Assembly (NCBI GenBank): GCA_944392265.1
Contig: CALXWC010000010.1
Span: 1-57,830, forward strand
DNA length: 57,830 nt
Direction: 5' to 3'
From: an uncultured Alphaproteobacteria bacterium
GTDB taxonomy: Bacteria; Pseudomonadota; Alphaproteobacteria; RF32; CAG-239
The translations under genes and the position numbers were made by a program. Numbering within the stretch: position 1 is the first letter of the stretch; every line of letters starts with the position of its first letter. The notes under the pieces were generated by a model. The model worked only from the letters and a program-made list of their open reading frames with translations. It was not told the origin of the DNA and ran no database searches. Of the stretch, positions 1 to 9,154 are shown in pieces.

Positions 1-43
1 ATTTTCTTTCAATGTCAGATGGTTTTGTTGCATATGTGTTCAT
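1..43 (-). CDS. rplM: Ribosomal protein L13, first 14 codons only (runs off left edge)
   Basis: Reading leftward from an ATG at 43-41 gives MNTYATKPSDIERK, which matches the well-conserved N-terminus of large-subunit ribosomal protein L13 in Alphaproteobacteria (typically M-K/N-T-Y-x-x-K-P-x-D-I/V-E-R/K-K-W). The start has a purine-rich AGAGAG ribosome-binding site just upstream. A good promoter lies 40-70 bases upstream. The rest of the gene, and rpsI that normally follows it, would lie outside the window. The identification rests on only 14 residues but the pattern is distinctive. Confidence 0.8.
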   Translation of the reverse strand, partial: MNTYATKPSDIERK

Positions 44-83
44 ATTTTCTCTCTTTTTAAAGATAGTTGTTAAATTCTGTTTG

Positions 84-111
84 AATATACAGTAAAAGTT
101 TTGATTGTCAA
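84..111 (-). promoter_or_regulatory. Promoter of rplM
   Basis: On the minus strand TTGACA (111-106), a 16-base spacer and TATATT (89-84) form a near-consensus housekeeping promoter. Transcription would start near 77, giving a leader of about 35 bases before the rplM ATG at 43. Confidence 0.65.
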
Positions 112-148
112 CTAAAAAATTTCATTATTTTTCAATATGTTAATTTAT

Positions 149-162
149 GGTATTATAATACC
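149..162. repeat. Perfect 14-bp palindrome between rplM and the small-protein genes
   Basis: GGTATTATAATACC is a perfect palindrome about 40 bases upstream of the rplM -35 box and 140 bases upstream of the first small ORF. It has the shape of a dimeric repressor site, but no regulator can be assigned and short AT-rich palindromes occur by chance. Confidence 0.35.
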
Positions 163-302
163 ACTCATTAACTTATTGATTTTACTTGTTTTATAAATTT
201 TCACAAAAATGAAATATTTTATTTCTTGCAAAAAATATGCATTTATAGTATTTTTTTTGTTCGGTATGTTCTTATTATGTCTTACTAAAAAAAATAAAAG
301 TT

Positions 303-524
303 ATGAATACAAAAATTATTAAAATCCTTGTTCCTCAGCTAATTACTTTAGTATGTCTCATTGTTTTGGTTGTTCAAATCATGGCACAAAAAAAGGAAAT
401 AGAAGCTCTAAAAAAGGAAAACATTGAGCTTAAGGAAATAATCAAGAAAATAACTGTCCCCAGCGATGAAATTTTTTCTTCCGGCGGGAATGATTCGGTT
501 AGAAAATTTTATGGAATAAAATAA
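303..524 (+). CDS. Small single-pass membrane protein with coiled coil, copy 1
   Basis: A 73-residue protein that I do not recognise as a named family. Residues about 8-28 form one hydrophobic membrane segment beginning with V-P-Q-L-I. It is followed by a heptad-like charged helix (about 29-50) containing QKKEIEALKKENIEL, so the protein is probably anchored in the inner membrane with a short coiled coil that could dimerise. This resembles in outline the small coiled-coil proteins of the DivIC/FtsL or spanin type, but there is no specific evidence for either. The next gene is a clear paralogue with the same membrane-plus-coiled-coil layout and the same downstream hairpin. The ribosome-binding site is weak (A-rich). 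Confidence 0.6.
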   Translation: MNTKIIKILVPQLITLVCLIVLVVQIMAQKKEIEALKKENIELKEIIKKITVPSDEIFSSGGNDSVRKFYGIK

Positions 525-530
525 ATTAAA

Positions 531-578
531 GGAAGGAAATATTGCTTATTTTATGAGCTTTATCTCCTTCTTTTTTTT
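531..578 (+). terminator. Hairpin terminator after small protein 1 (copy 1 of a duplicated element)
   Basis: GGAAGGAAAT at 531-540 pairs with ATCTCCTTC near 562-570, with an inner GCTTA/TGAGC stem, followed by a run of T. Nearly the same 45-base element follows the second small gene at 1053-1100. Confidence 0.65.
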
Positions 579-735
579 TATTGAAACAACTGCGTATTTA
601 TGTTATTCTATAGTTGTTAAAATCTTATTATGTTTATTAAATTTTGCTTTGTTTTCATTTCATTTTTTTGAATTGATACTTGGCTTAAACATCGTAAGGT
701 TTTTAAAAAAGAGTATTAATCACAAAAAAAAAATA

Positions 736-1041
736 ATGAATATGGAAACAAAAAAATTTTGGGGTATCGTTCCCCAGCTTATTAGTTTAGGATGTATCAT
801 TTTTTTGTGCACTCAAATCGTTTCGCAGAAAAATGAAATCGAAGAGCTCAAAAAAGAAAATACCGAGCTCAGGAAAAACGATTTTGCCATCGTTATTACA
901 AAAGATGGCGTTTATAAATGTAATGACATTACCAGAGCAAATAAAGTTCACGGTACTGTTATTACTAAACGCGGTGTTATTTCCAATGGAGAATTTACTC
1001 CTTTCAGTTCCACTGAGGAACAACTTACACCGTTTGAATAA
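736..1041 (+). CDS. Small single-pass membrane protein with coiled coil, copy 2
   Basis: About 101 residues from the ATG at 736. The reading frame is open back to 553, but that earlier ATG lies inside the preceding terminator hairpin. Homology to the upstream paralogue begins only at about residue 6 from 736, so 736 is the better start. The layout is one membrane helix (about 9-29, again with V-P-Q-L-I) and a charged coiled coil (SQKNEIEELKKENTELRK). An extra C-terminal part of about 55 residues is absent from copy 1; in it ITKDGVY and ITKRGVI recur about 20 residues apart. No family is recognised. Tandem duplication with its terminator from copy 1 is the simplest origin. Confidence 0.6.
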   Translation: MNMETKKFWGIVPQLISLGCIIFLCTQIVSQKNEIEELKKENTELRKNDFAIVITKDGVYKCNDITRANKVHGTVITKRGVISNGEFTPFSSTEEQLTPFE

Positions 1042-1052
1042 ATAAAACATAA

Positions 1053-1100
1053 GGGAAGGAAATATTGCTTGTTTTATAAGCTCTATCTCTTTCCTTTTTT
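1053..1100 (+). terminator. Hairpin terminator after small protein 2 (copy 2 of the duplicated element)
   Basis: GGGAAGGAAAT pairs with ATCTCTTTCC around an inner GCTT/AAGC stem and is followed by TTTTTT. The sequence is close to the element at 531-578, supporting duplication of gene plus terminator as one unit. It ends at the stop codon of mutS, which is transcribed towards it. Confidence 0.65.
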
Positions 1101-3798
1101 ATTTATCTAACAATTCTTTTAATTCATAGAGTTTTTCCAAGGCATCTTTTGGGCTATAATCATCAGGATTAAGCTTTTTTATTGCCTTGACCAGAGGCAT
1201 TTCTTCTTCTCTTTCCTCTTTTTCTTCCATTTTCTTTTGCACGGCGGCAAACAAAGGCAAGTCATCTATCATTTTGGTGATATAAGTGCTCTTATCGCTA
1301 TGCTCTAATGAATCAAGCACTTGTTCGGCACGTTTAACCACTAATTTTGGCAAGCCTGCTAATTTGGCAACATGAATACCATAAGATCTATCTGCCGCGC
1401 CATCAATTACTTCATGCAAGAAAATAACATCGCCGTTGAACTCTTTGATTTTCATACAATGCAGGCTCATATTTTTCAGCTTGCTGTTCAACAATGTCAA
1501 TTCATGATAGTGGGTGGCAAACAAAGCTCGGCACTTATTAACATCATGCAAATGCTCCACAACCGCCCAAGCAATTGACAAGCCATCATAAGTTGCCGTA
1601 CCTCTGCCGATTTCATCCAAAATTACAAAAGAGCGTTCATCTGCCTGATTCAAAATGCTGGCGGTTTCAACCATCTCTACCATGAAAGTTGAACGACCTT
1701 TGGCTAAATCATCTGAAGCGCCGACGCGAGAGAATATCTTATCAATAACGCCGATATGTGCTGATTTTGCCGGAACAAAGCATCCCATTTGTGCCATAAT
1801 TGCAATGATGGCATTTTGGCGCAGAAAAGTTGATTTACCAGCCATATTCGGACCGGTCAAAAGCCAAATTTTGCCGTTTTCTTCACTCAAAACACAATCG
1901 TTGCCGACAAATGCGCCGTTATGTTCCTTGTTGATTGAGGCTTCAACAACCGGATGTCTGCCCTCTTTAACATCAAAGACCAAACTTTCATCCACAACCG
2001 GTCTGGTATAATTTTGCTCAATTGCCAAATCGGCCAAGCCTGCAGCCACATCCAACTCAGCAAGGGCTTTTGCCGTGCGAGAAATGTCATCTGACAAACG
2101 AATCACATCTTCTACCATTTGAGCAAAGAGTTCTAACTCCATAGCCAGAGCCTTGTCTTCAGCACCTCTTATCTTATTTTCCAACTCGGTTAACTCAACC
2201 GTGGTAAAGCGTGTGGCATTCAAAACAGATTGTCTGTGAATGAAAAATTTGTCTTCAAGCATTTGGGCGGCAAATTTGCTCGGTGTTTCCACAAAATAGC
2301 CAATCACATTATTATATTTGATTTTTAATTGCGGAATGCCGGTTTGTTCGGCGTATTTTGCCTGCATATCAGCCAAAAGCTTGTGGCTGTCATTTTTAAT
2401 ATGTTTGATTTCATCTAACGGCGGATAATATCCTTCTTTGATAAAGCCACCATCACGAGCCAAAAGCGGCAAATCTTCATCAAGAGCATTGGCTAATTTT
2501 TCTACCAAATCTTCATGATAACCCAAGCGATTGAGAATATCTTGCAAAGCCTTTGGCAACTCTTTTATCATTTGAGCATCAGGCTTTTGAGAAAAATCAG
2601 CTAACAAATTTTTGATTTTGGGCACAATATCCAATCCCTGTCCGATATTAGCCAAATCTCTGGGACCGCCTCTTCCTAAGCTGATGCGAGAAACGGCTCT
2701 TTCAATATCCGGACATGCGCGCAAGATTTCTCTAAAATCTTCTCTGACCGAATTATTTTCCATAAAGAATTCTATAACGTCCAGACGATTATTAATCTCT
2801 TTTATATCCAGCAACGGATTTGCCACACGGCTGTGCAACAATCTACCGCCGGCTCCGGTGATGGTTCTGTCCAACACGCCAAACAGGCAGGCATTTTTAT
2901 CTCCGGTCAGGCTTTCTGTCAGCTCTAAAGAGCGTCTGGTTGCGCCATCAATCTCAATCACCTTGTTTTCGTGCAGTTTTATTGGTTTTTCTATTCTTGG
3001 AATACGGCCTTTTTGAGTGTTTTCAATATAATCAATCAACAATCCGGCGGCAATAATCTCCGGCTTTGAAAAGCTGCCGAAAACCTCCAAAGAATGCACT
3101 TCATAAACGTCTTGTAACCTTTTTAATGCATTATCATAATTAAAACGAGCTTGCGGCAAAACGCTTAATTGTTCTCTATATTCATTCAAAACGCCAAAGA
3201 TTTTCGGATTTTGCAAGAAACTGTCTGAAACCAAAATTTCAACAGGATTTAATCTGGCTAAGACCATACTTAAAACAGAGGCCTCATTTTTATCTTTGAG
3301 GTTAACGTCTTGCGTATAAAAATCTCCGGTAGAAACATCTACCCAAGAAATGCCCAGCACATCTCCGCTTTTGGCAAAAGAAAGCAAGAAGTTGTTCTTT
3401 TTAGAATCAAGCAAATGGTCTTCGGTTAATGTTCCGGCCGTAACCAGACGAATGACCTCTCTTTTAACGACTGATTTGGCGCCTCTCTTTTTGGCTTCTT
3501 TAGGGTCTTCTACTTGCTCGCATATAGCAACCTTGTAACCTTGGCGAATTAACTTGGCCAAATAACTCTCATATGCATGAAACGGAACACCACACATCGG
3601 AACATCCGTGTTTTCGTGTTTGCCTCTCTTGGTTAAAGCAATATCCAATGCTTTTGAGGCTATTACGGCATCTTCAAAAAACAGTTCATAAAAATCGCCC
3701 ATACGATAAAACAACAAATAATCTTTATGAGCGTTTTTTATTTCTAAATATTGCGCCATCATCGGCGTTGCATTTGCAGGAATTTCCATTTCAGTCAT
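1099..3798 (-). CDS. mutS: DNA mismatch repair protein MutS
   Basis: An 899-residue protein, normal for alphaproteobacterial MutS. MutS dimers scan DNA, bind mispairs and small loops, and use ATP to recruit MutL. The N-terminal mismatch-binding domain carries the GDFYELF motif near residue 35-40, whose Phe and Glu contact the mispair. The connector, core and clamp domains follow. The C-terminal ABC ATPase has Walker A GPNMAGKST near residue 648, Walker B DEIGRGTATYDG near 725, and the conserved FATHYHEL. The last 100 residues include the usual acidic tail. Transcribed alone on the minus strand, divergent from the sensor-kinase gene. The ATG at 3798 has no strong ribosome-binding site, but the second Met (residue 4) would change little. 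Confidence 0.97.
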   Translation of the reverse strand: MTEMEIPANATPMMAQYLEIKNAHKDYLLFYRMGDFYELFFEDAVIASKALDIALTKRGKHENTDVPMCGVPFHAYESYLAKLIRQGYKVAICEQVEDPKEAKKRGAKSVVKREVIRLVTAGTLTEDHLLDSKKNNFLLSFAKSGDVLGISWVDVSTGDFYTQDVNLKDKNEASVLSMVLARLNPVEILVSDSFLQNPKIFGVLNEYREQLSVLPQARFNYDNALKRLQDVYEVHSLEVFGSFSKPEIIAAGLLIDYIENTQKGRIPRIEKPIKLHENKVIEIDGATRRSLELTESLTGDKNACLFGVLDRTITGAGGRLLHSRVANPLLDIKEINNRLDVIEFFMENNSVREDFREILRACPDIERAVSRISLGRGGPRDLANIGQGLDIVPKIKNLLADFSQKPDAQMIKELPKALQDILNRLGYHEDLVEKLANALDEDLPLLARDGGFIKEGYYPPLDEIKHIKNDSHKLLADMQAKYAEQTGIPQLKIKYNNVIGYFVETPSKFAAQMLEDKFFIHRQSVLNATRFTTVELTELENKIRGAEDKALAMELELFAQMVEDVIRLSDDISRTAKALAELDVAAGLADLAIEQNYTRPVVDESLVFDVKEGRHPVVEASINKEHNGAFVGNDCVLSEENGKIWLLTGPNMAGKSTFLRQNAIIAIMAQMGCFVPAKSAHIGVIDKIFSRVGASDDLAKGRSTFMVEMVETASILNQADERSFVILDEIGRGTATYDGLSIAWAVVEHLHDVNKCRALFATHYHELTLLNSKLKNMSLHCMKIKEFNGDVIFLHEVIDGAADRSYGIHVAKLAGLPKLVVKRAEQVLDSLEHSDKSTYITKMIDDLPLFAAVQKKMEEKEEREEEMPLVKAIKKLNPDDYSPKDALEKLYELKELLDK

Positions 3799-3831
3799 TT
3801 TTTTCTAAAAATTTATCAATTTTAAACTTGT

Positions 3832-3859
3832 TTGATAATAGTATATTTACAAGTATAGT
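3832..3859 (+). promoter_or_regulatory. Probable promoter of the sensor kinase gene
   Basis: TTGATA (3832-3837), a 16-base spacer and TATAGT (3854-3859), about 35 bases upstream of the kinase ATG and in the divergent gap with mutS. Confidence 0.5.
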
Positions 3860-3892
3860 CTAGAACTTTTTGCTACTTATGGAACAAAAACG

Positions 3893-5314
3893 ATGTTTAA
3901 ATTTGGAAAAAAATTTCTCGATTTTGAAAAGAACAACCGTTTTATTCAACGCGTGCTCTTTTTATCTATTCCGACCGCATTTATTTTTATTTTGCTTGTT
4001 GCCGTGGATTTAATGTCTATGGTTATGGCCATAGTTTCTTTTACATCCATTATCATATTTAACATTATTTTGCTTTTCCCTATCACATTTGAAATGCAAC
4101 AGGTAAAAAAATATATTGAAAATTTGGCATCTGGGCAAAATGTTGAAGACTATAATATGAAATTATCTGAAAAAGACTCTCAAGCCATTGTTGAAGCCGT
4201 TAATGCCATGCATAGCTTTTGGGCTCAAAAAAATGATATTTTGGAAGCTCAAACCATTTCTGATACAGCCGTTCTTGATTCTCTTCCCGACCCAATTATG
4301 ATGATTGATCGAAGCGGAAATATCTTGGGCGCAAACCTTTCTGCCCGTACCTTGTTTGGTAAAAATATCACCAACAAAAATGTTGATAAACTTTTTAACT
4401 CTAATAACTTTATTGAAGCCGTAAACAGAGTTTTGAAAAAAGAAAGCACTTCTGAAAACCTTATTTTTTATGTAAAGCAACCAAAATCTCAAAAACTTTA
4501 TGCGCATATCAAACAACTACCTTGGCTTTCTAAAGGACGCGCTGTTGCCGTTATATCTATCTATGATATGACCAAGGCTCTTAAGATTGAAAAAATGCAA
4601 TCTGATTTTGTGGCTAATGCCAGCCATGAATTAAGAACTCCTTTAGCCATTATTTCCGGATTTATTGAAACATTGCAAACTTCGGCTCATGATGATGAAA
4701 AAGCTCGTGACCATTTTCTTGCCATTATGAAAGATCAGGCCGAATATATGTCTGCTTTGATTGAAAACTTACTCTCCCTTTCCAGAATTGAGCTTAATCA
4801 AGACCAGCGCCCTTCTGAAAAAGCTGACGTGGAAAAACTTATTGATGAGGTGAAACTTGCTCTTGACCATAAAGCTCAAGAAAGAGAAATGAATATTGTT
4901 GTGGAAAAAGAAGCTCACTTACCCGAAATTACGGCAGACAAGGCTCAGGTTAAACAAATTATCCAAAACTTAACGGATAACGCTCTCAAATACGGAACTG
5001 CCAAAACAGACATTACCATCAGTGTTCATCGTGCAAACCATGTTCCTCCTTCAAAAAGCTATAAAGTTGCCGAAGGTGAAGCTCTGGCAATTTCCGTTAA
5101 CAACAAAGGACATAAAATCAGCCCTGAAGATTTAGCCCGTTTAACGGAACGCTTTTTCCGTTTGCAAGAGCACAAAGACCTCAACATCAAAGGAACCGGA
5201 TTGGGACTTTCCATTGCAAAGCAAATTATTTTGCGTCACAGAGGCAATTTGACTGTTTCTTCAACCACATATCAGGGAACAACTTTTACAATATATCTTC
5301 CGGTGGAACAATAA
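3893..5314 (+). CDS. PhoR-like membrane sensor histidine kinase
   Basis: A 473-residue two-component sensor. Two hydrophobic segments (about 22-42 and 45-68) with almost no periplasmic loop anchor it. A PAS-like domain (about 105-210) follows, then the HisKA dimerisation helix with the phosphorylatable His245 in ASHELRTP. The HATPase domain has an N-box (NLTDNALKYG) and a G-box (GTGLGLSIAKQI). The order and short loop resemble PhoR of the phosphate (Pho) regulon, in which the sensor works with PstSCAB/PhoU. No response regulator, phoU or pst gene is nearby, so the signal is not shown by context. Its 3' end overlaps the 3' end of the convergent RNase J gene by 29 bases. Confidence 0.85.
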   Translation: MFKFGKKFLDFEKNNRFIQRVLFLSIPTAFIFILLVAVDLMSMVMAIVSFTSIIIFNIILLFPITFEMQQVKKYIENLASGQNVEDYNMKLSEKDSQAIVEAVNAMHSFWAQKNDILEAQTISDTAVLDSLPDPIMMIDRSGNILGANLSARTLFGKNITNKNVDKLFNSNNFIEAVNRVLKKESTSENLIFYVKQPKSQKLYAHIKQLPWLSKGRAVAVISIYDMTKALKIEKMQSDFVANASHELRTPLAIISGFIETLQTSAHDDEKARDHFLAIMKDQAEYMSALIENLLSLSRIELNQDQRPSEKADVEKLIDEVKLALDHKAQEREMNIVVEKEAHLPEITADKAQVKQIIQNLTDNALKYGTAKTDITISVHRANHVPPSKSYKVAEGEALAISVNNKGHKISPEDLARLTERFFRLQEHKDLNIKGTGLGLSIAKQIILRHRGNLTVSSTTYQGTTFTIYLPVEQ

Positions 5315-6983
5315 CATCTTCTGCTTTTTTCTTCTTGAAGAAATGCATGTAGGTAACCGGCTTGATATCTGTGGCTTTATAAACAGACTTTCTGATCTTG
5401 GCGCGAATATATTCTTCTATTTGCGCCTCTTTATAATTAAGCTTAACAATTTCTACTGGCAAGCTTTGTATAACTTGTTCTTTGATTTCTTCAGCTAACT
5501 TATTAAATGCTTCTTCTTCCAAAATATCAATTGAAGAAATTTCCAAATCTTCCAAATGCCAATTTTCATCAAAAAATACGCTGATAAATAAAGAGCAATT
5601 ATAAGCTATTCTCTTGCGATTTTTTATCAGCTGAGAGTTAAGCGAAGTTAATTGGTTTCTATCTACGCCGATAATATCTGTCGGAATTTCGCCCACTTTT
5701 TCAATCTGATGCTCTGATAAAAGCATCACATCTCCGTTGCGGGCAATGACAACATCTTCAACACCGCATTCAAGCGCAAATCTTTTTTGCGCGCGCAAGT
5801 TTCTTTTATCTCCATGTACCGGCAAAACAATCTTGGGCTTTAAGAGTTCATACATTTTTTTAACATCATTTTTGCAGGCATGCCCTGAGGTATGAACCAA
5901 ATATTCTTCACTTGAGATAACCTCAACACCGGCATCTCTTAATTTTTCTTGCATCTTTTCAATTTTTTCTTCATTTCCGGGAATAATCTGAGATGAAAAA
6001 ATAATTGCATCACCTTTGCCCAAACTGATACTCTTATTTTCGCCATTAACAATACGAGTTAAGCCACTGCGATAATTGGCCTGAGAGCCTGAACAAATAT
6101 AAAGCATTTTATCAAGAGGAATATCCATAGCTTGTTTGGCCTCAACATATGAGGGCAAATTTTCTAAATAACCGCATTCTTTGGCAATGTTTATATTTTG
6201 TATCATGCTCATTCCGGCAATAACGGGGGTTCTGTCTGCTGCATGAGCCGCTAATATCAAACTCTCCAGACGGGCAATGTTAGATGCAAAACATGTGGCA
6301 ACCAAAGTGTTTTTGAATTTTGGAACCAACTCCAGCAAGCTTTCTCTTATCACACTTTCTGACGGGCCGGAAACCTCGTGATCAAGATTGGTTGAATCTC
6401 CCACATATAAGTCCACACCTTCTTTGGAGATTTCGGCTAACCTATCATAATCGGTCTTAATAAAATTGATTTGTTCATCATCAAAGCGCCAATCTGTGGC
6501 ATGGAACACATTGCCATATTTGGTCTTAATAAATAAGCCGCAACTATCCGGCAAGGAATGCGCCAGAGGAACATATTCAACCTCAAAGTTATCAAGCTTG
6601 ATTTTTCTTTGCTCGTTTATTGAATGGAGCTCAACCGCTTCATCTAATTTATATTCAAATAATCTTCTTTCAATATGTCCTAAAGTAAAGTCTGCAGCAT
6701 ATACCGGACATTTTAATTTTGGCCAGACATGCGCAATTGCGCCAAAGTGATCTTCATGTGCGTGAGTTACAAATAAGGCCTCTATATCTTCTTGATATGG
6801 TTCTAAGAAAGAAGCATCAGCAAACCCCATATCAATTCCGGGGAAATCATCATTTAAGAAACCATAGCCGCAATCTACAACAATGATTTTGCCGTCAACC
6901 GCATAGGCGTACATATTAAAGCCAACTTCCTCAGCTCCACCCAATGCTACAAAATATAATCCTTCTTTATTAAAACAATTCAT
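5286..6983 (-). CDS. rnj: Ribonuclease J (metallo-beta-lactamase/beta-CASP RNase)
   Basis: A 565-residue member of the RNase J family, which degrades and matures RNA by 5'-3' exonuclease and endonuclease activity. The zinc motif HAHEDH lies at residues 74-79. Further metal ligands follow in the beta-CASP part, including the downstream HTSGHA and PVHGD motifs. A C-terminal domain of about 100 residues completes the usual length. It is the last gene of a minus-strand run nuoL-nuoM-nuoN-birA-rnj, an order seen in many Alphaproteobacteria. The gap to birA is only 26 bases, so co-transcription is likely. The 3' end overlaps the sensor kinase convergently. Confidence 0.93.
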   Translation of the reverse strand: MNCFNKEGLYFVALGGAEEVGFNMYAYAVDGKIIVVDCGYGFLNDDFPGIDMGFADASFLEPYQEDIEALFVTHAHEDHFGAIAHVWPKLKCPVYAADFTLGHIERRLFEYKLDEAVELHSINEQRKIKLDNFEVEYVPLAHSLPDSCGLFIKTKYGNVFHATDWRFDDEQINFIKTDYDRLAEISKEGVDLYVGDSTNLDHEVSGPSESVIRESLLELVPKFKNTLVATCFASNIARLESLILAAHAADRTPVIAGMSMIQNINIAKECGYLENLPSYVEAKQAMDIPLDKMLYICSGSQANYRSGLTRIVNGENKSISLGKGDAIIFSSQIIPGNEEKIEKMQEKLRDAGVEVISSEEYLVHTSGHACKNDVKKMYELLKPKIVLPVHGDKRNLRAQKRFALECGVEDVVIARNGDVMLLSEHQIEKVGEIPTDIIGVDRNQLTSLNSQLIKNRKRIAYNCSLFISVFFDENWHLEDLEISSIDILEEEAFNKLAEEIKEQVIQSLPVEIVKLNYKEAQIEEYIRAKIRKSVYKATDIKPVTYMHFFKKKKAEDVIVPPEDIL

Positions 6984-7009
6984 TTTCTACCCTATTTGAC
7001 GATTTATCC

Positions 7010-7729
7010 TTATATATAAAAAATATCACCGGCGCAAATTTTTTCAATACCCTTATTTGTTTCCAAAAGCAAAAAGCCATTCTTGTCAATATCTTTGAAA
7101 ATGCCAATCTTGTTCTCTTTGGTTCCTCTAACTTCAATTTGCTCTCCCAAACCTTTGACATGAGATAACCAAACGGAACGGATTGCTTCAAAGCCTGAGT
7201 TTTGCAAAATATCAAAATTCTTGTCAAAACAAGATAAATATTCTTTGAGCAAAGTTATTCTGTCTGTTTTATAACCATTATCGGCCAAAGATACTGCCGG
7301 ATAAATCAATCCTTCTATTTTGGGTGATTGGGCAATGTTAACACCGATACCTATAATCAAATAATCGCCCTCGCCTTTTTCCATTAAAATTCCTGAGACC
7401 TTACAACCTTTAACCAAAACATCATTCGGCCACTTTAATTTTATATCAATATCAGGAAACAGATTTTTTATACTCTCTAATAAGCTTAAAGAAACTACAA
7501 ATATAATCTCTCCTAACTGAGATAATGGAACTTTGACTAACAAAGACATAAACAGATTGCCCTCTAAACCTATCCAGCTTCTGCCTCTGCGGCCACGACC
7601 TTGATTTTGCATTTTGGCACTAATAATATATTTGCCATCCGTTACTTCTTTGCTTAAAGCCAAAGCCTCGTCATTTGTACTGCCGACTTCTTCTTTATCT
7701 GTCCAATTCCAATTATGATATTTTTCCAT
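7010..7729 (-). CDS. birA: Biotin--[acetyl-CoA-carboxylase] ligase
   Basis: A 239-residue biotin protein ligase, which activates biotin with ATP and attaches it to the carrier lysine of biotin-dependent carboxylases. The biotinyl-AMP loop GRGRRGRSW is at residues 44-52 and the KWPNDV motif at 99-104. A short SH3-like C-terminal domain ends in KICAGDIFYI. There is no N-terminal helix-turn-helix, so unlike the E. coli protein it should not act as a repressor. It lies 4 bases after nuoN and 26 bases before rnj, consistent with one transcript. Confidence 0.93.
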   Translation of the reverse strand: MEKYHNWNWTDKEEVGSTNDEALALSKEVTDGKYIISAKMQNQGRGRRGRSWIGLEGNLFMSLLVKVPLSQLGEIIFVVSLSLLESIKNLFPDIDIKLKWPNDVLVKGCKVSGILMEKGEGDYLIIGIGVNIAQSPKIEGLIYPAVSLADNGYKTDRITLLKEYLSCFDKNFDILQNSGFEAIRSVWLSHVKGLGEQIEVRGTKENKIGIFKDIDKNGFLLLETNKGIEKICAGDIFYI

Positions 7730-7733
7730 ATTT

Positions 7734-9140
7734 TTACCTTATCAATTTTTCTAGATTTTCAATATAAAATGCCGGATTTAAGATGCCGATTAAAAAGACA
7801 ATAATAAATACGCTTATCCAAAAAATGCTGCCATTGTTTATTCTATCTAAGTTTTGGCATTTTTCTGAAAAGAAAACTTGGTTGATGATATTTAAATATG
7901 CAATCAATATTAAGAAAAACGCCATAAAGAAGAAAAACATAACCCAATATTCTTCCAACAAAACAAATGAATCTACAATTTGTAATTTACCAATAAAGCC
8001 CAAGCTTAACGGCATTCCGGCAATAGACATTAAAAACACGCATAACAAAACAGCTAACATCGGTTTTTGAGAATATAATCCCTGAACTGATGAAAGCTCG
8101 CTTAAATATTCTCCCTTGTATTTTAAGCTAAATAAGATGCCGTATATACCCAATACGGAAACGGTGAAAATAATTAAATATAACAAACTGCTTAAGAGAT
8201 TATCTTTATCAAAATTTTTCAAACTCAAAATTGCAACGCCGATGGCATATAGGCAGCTATATGATATCATGGCTTTTAAATTATTTTCTTTAATCAGGCT
8301 AAATGCGCCCCAAAAAATTGAGATAAAAGCAAATAAATGTATTAGTTGAAAAATCAATTTGAAATCTGAAACCACCGTTTGTCCGGAGAAGAAAACAAAA
8401 CATCCATAGCCACCTAAAAGAGGCAAAACCTGAATAACCGTACTACTTGGTAATATTGCCGCTTTATGAGCCTGAATTTTGCTGATATGGGTTGGAAACA
8501 TTCCAAGCATATAAATAATATTAAGCATAAAACCCAAATAAGCCATATTATCCCATATGTTCAAAGATTTATTTTTATAATGCATCGCAATGCTTTTTAT
8601 GTCCCAACTCAAGGTCTGATGATATACATAAGCCAAACTTGAGATTAATATCAACATCATAATTGCCGAAAAAATGCCAAACTGATGTCCGGTTTGTCTT
8701 TCTTCGTCTTCTTTATATAACAAAGAAAGAGCATATTGCATCAGCATGATTAAAATCATTCCGCCACATAAAATCATCAGATGATTGGTGGAAATAACCA
8801 ACATTAATCCGCAAAAAAGCCACAAAGAAAGAGCATAAAACATGGCTGAGTTCAGATTTTTGCTCAAAAACCACTTGCAAGACATTGAAAATATGATTAA
8901 GGCGCTCACACTTAAAATAATTTTATAAAAAACTGTCATTGCATCATTATGAAAAAAGTCACTTTTCACATCAAAATAACGCAAGGTAATTTCACCCAAA
9001 ACAAATAAATATAAGCTATATTTACTCAAAGAATAAAATGTTTTTGGGGTATTGGCCGTTCTGTATTTATTAATCAGAAAAAATAAAATTCCGACACAGC
9101 TCAACAATATTTCGGGCAAAACAGAAACTATATTCGGCAA
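7734..9140 (-). CDS. nuoN: NuoN-like antiporter-type subunit, divergent
   Basis: About 468 residues with around 14 membrane helices, placed last in a nuoL-M-N set. In complex I, NuoN is one of three Mrp-antiporter-like proton-channel subunits. I start it at TTG 9140, which follows an AAGGAAA ribosome-binding site by 6 bases. The longer open frame to 9212 would overlap the end of nuoM. By hand alignment to E. coli NuoN, the TM7 lysine (K217, in GFKLSLVPFH) is Met in IYMLGMFPTH. The TM8 lysine (K247, in ATASKIAIFG) is Leu in QVLPLLGGYG. The family is clear from the STxxQ...GGYG region and gene order, but proton translocation is doubtful. Confidence 0.75.
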   Translation of the reverse strand: MPNIVSVLPEILLSCVGILFFLINKYRTANTPKTFYSLSKYSLYLFVLGEITLRYFDVKSDFFHNDAMTVFYKIILSVSALIIFSMSCKWFLSKNLNSAMFYALSLWLFCGLMLVISTNHLMILCGGMILIMLMQYALSLLYKEDEERQTGHQFGIFSAIMMLILISSLAYVYHQTLSWDIKSIAMHYKNKSLNIWDNMAYLGFMLNIIYMLGMFPTHISKIQAHKAAILPSSTVIQVLPLLGGYGCFVFFSGQTVVSDFKLIFQLIHLFAFISIFWGAFSLIKENNLKAMISYSCLYAIGVAILSLKNFDKDNLLSSLLYLIIFTVSVLGIYGILFSLKYKGEYLSELSSVQGLYSQKPMLAVLLCVFLMSIAGMPLSLGFIGKLQIVDSFVLLEEYWVMFFFFMAFFLILIAYLNIINQVFFSEKCQNLDRINNGSIFWISVFIIVFLIGILNPAFYIENLEKLIR

Positions 9141-9154
9141 GGTATTTTCCTTTC

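Noticed and set aside
553..735. N-terminal extension of the second small protein
   Set aside because: The ATG at 553 lies inside the terminator hairpin of the previous gene, and paralogue similarity begins only after 736.
7010..7729. BirA missing its repressor domain
   Set aside because: Ligases without the helix-turn-helix are common; nothing is broken.
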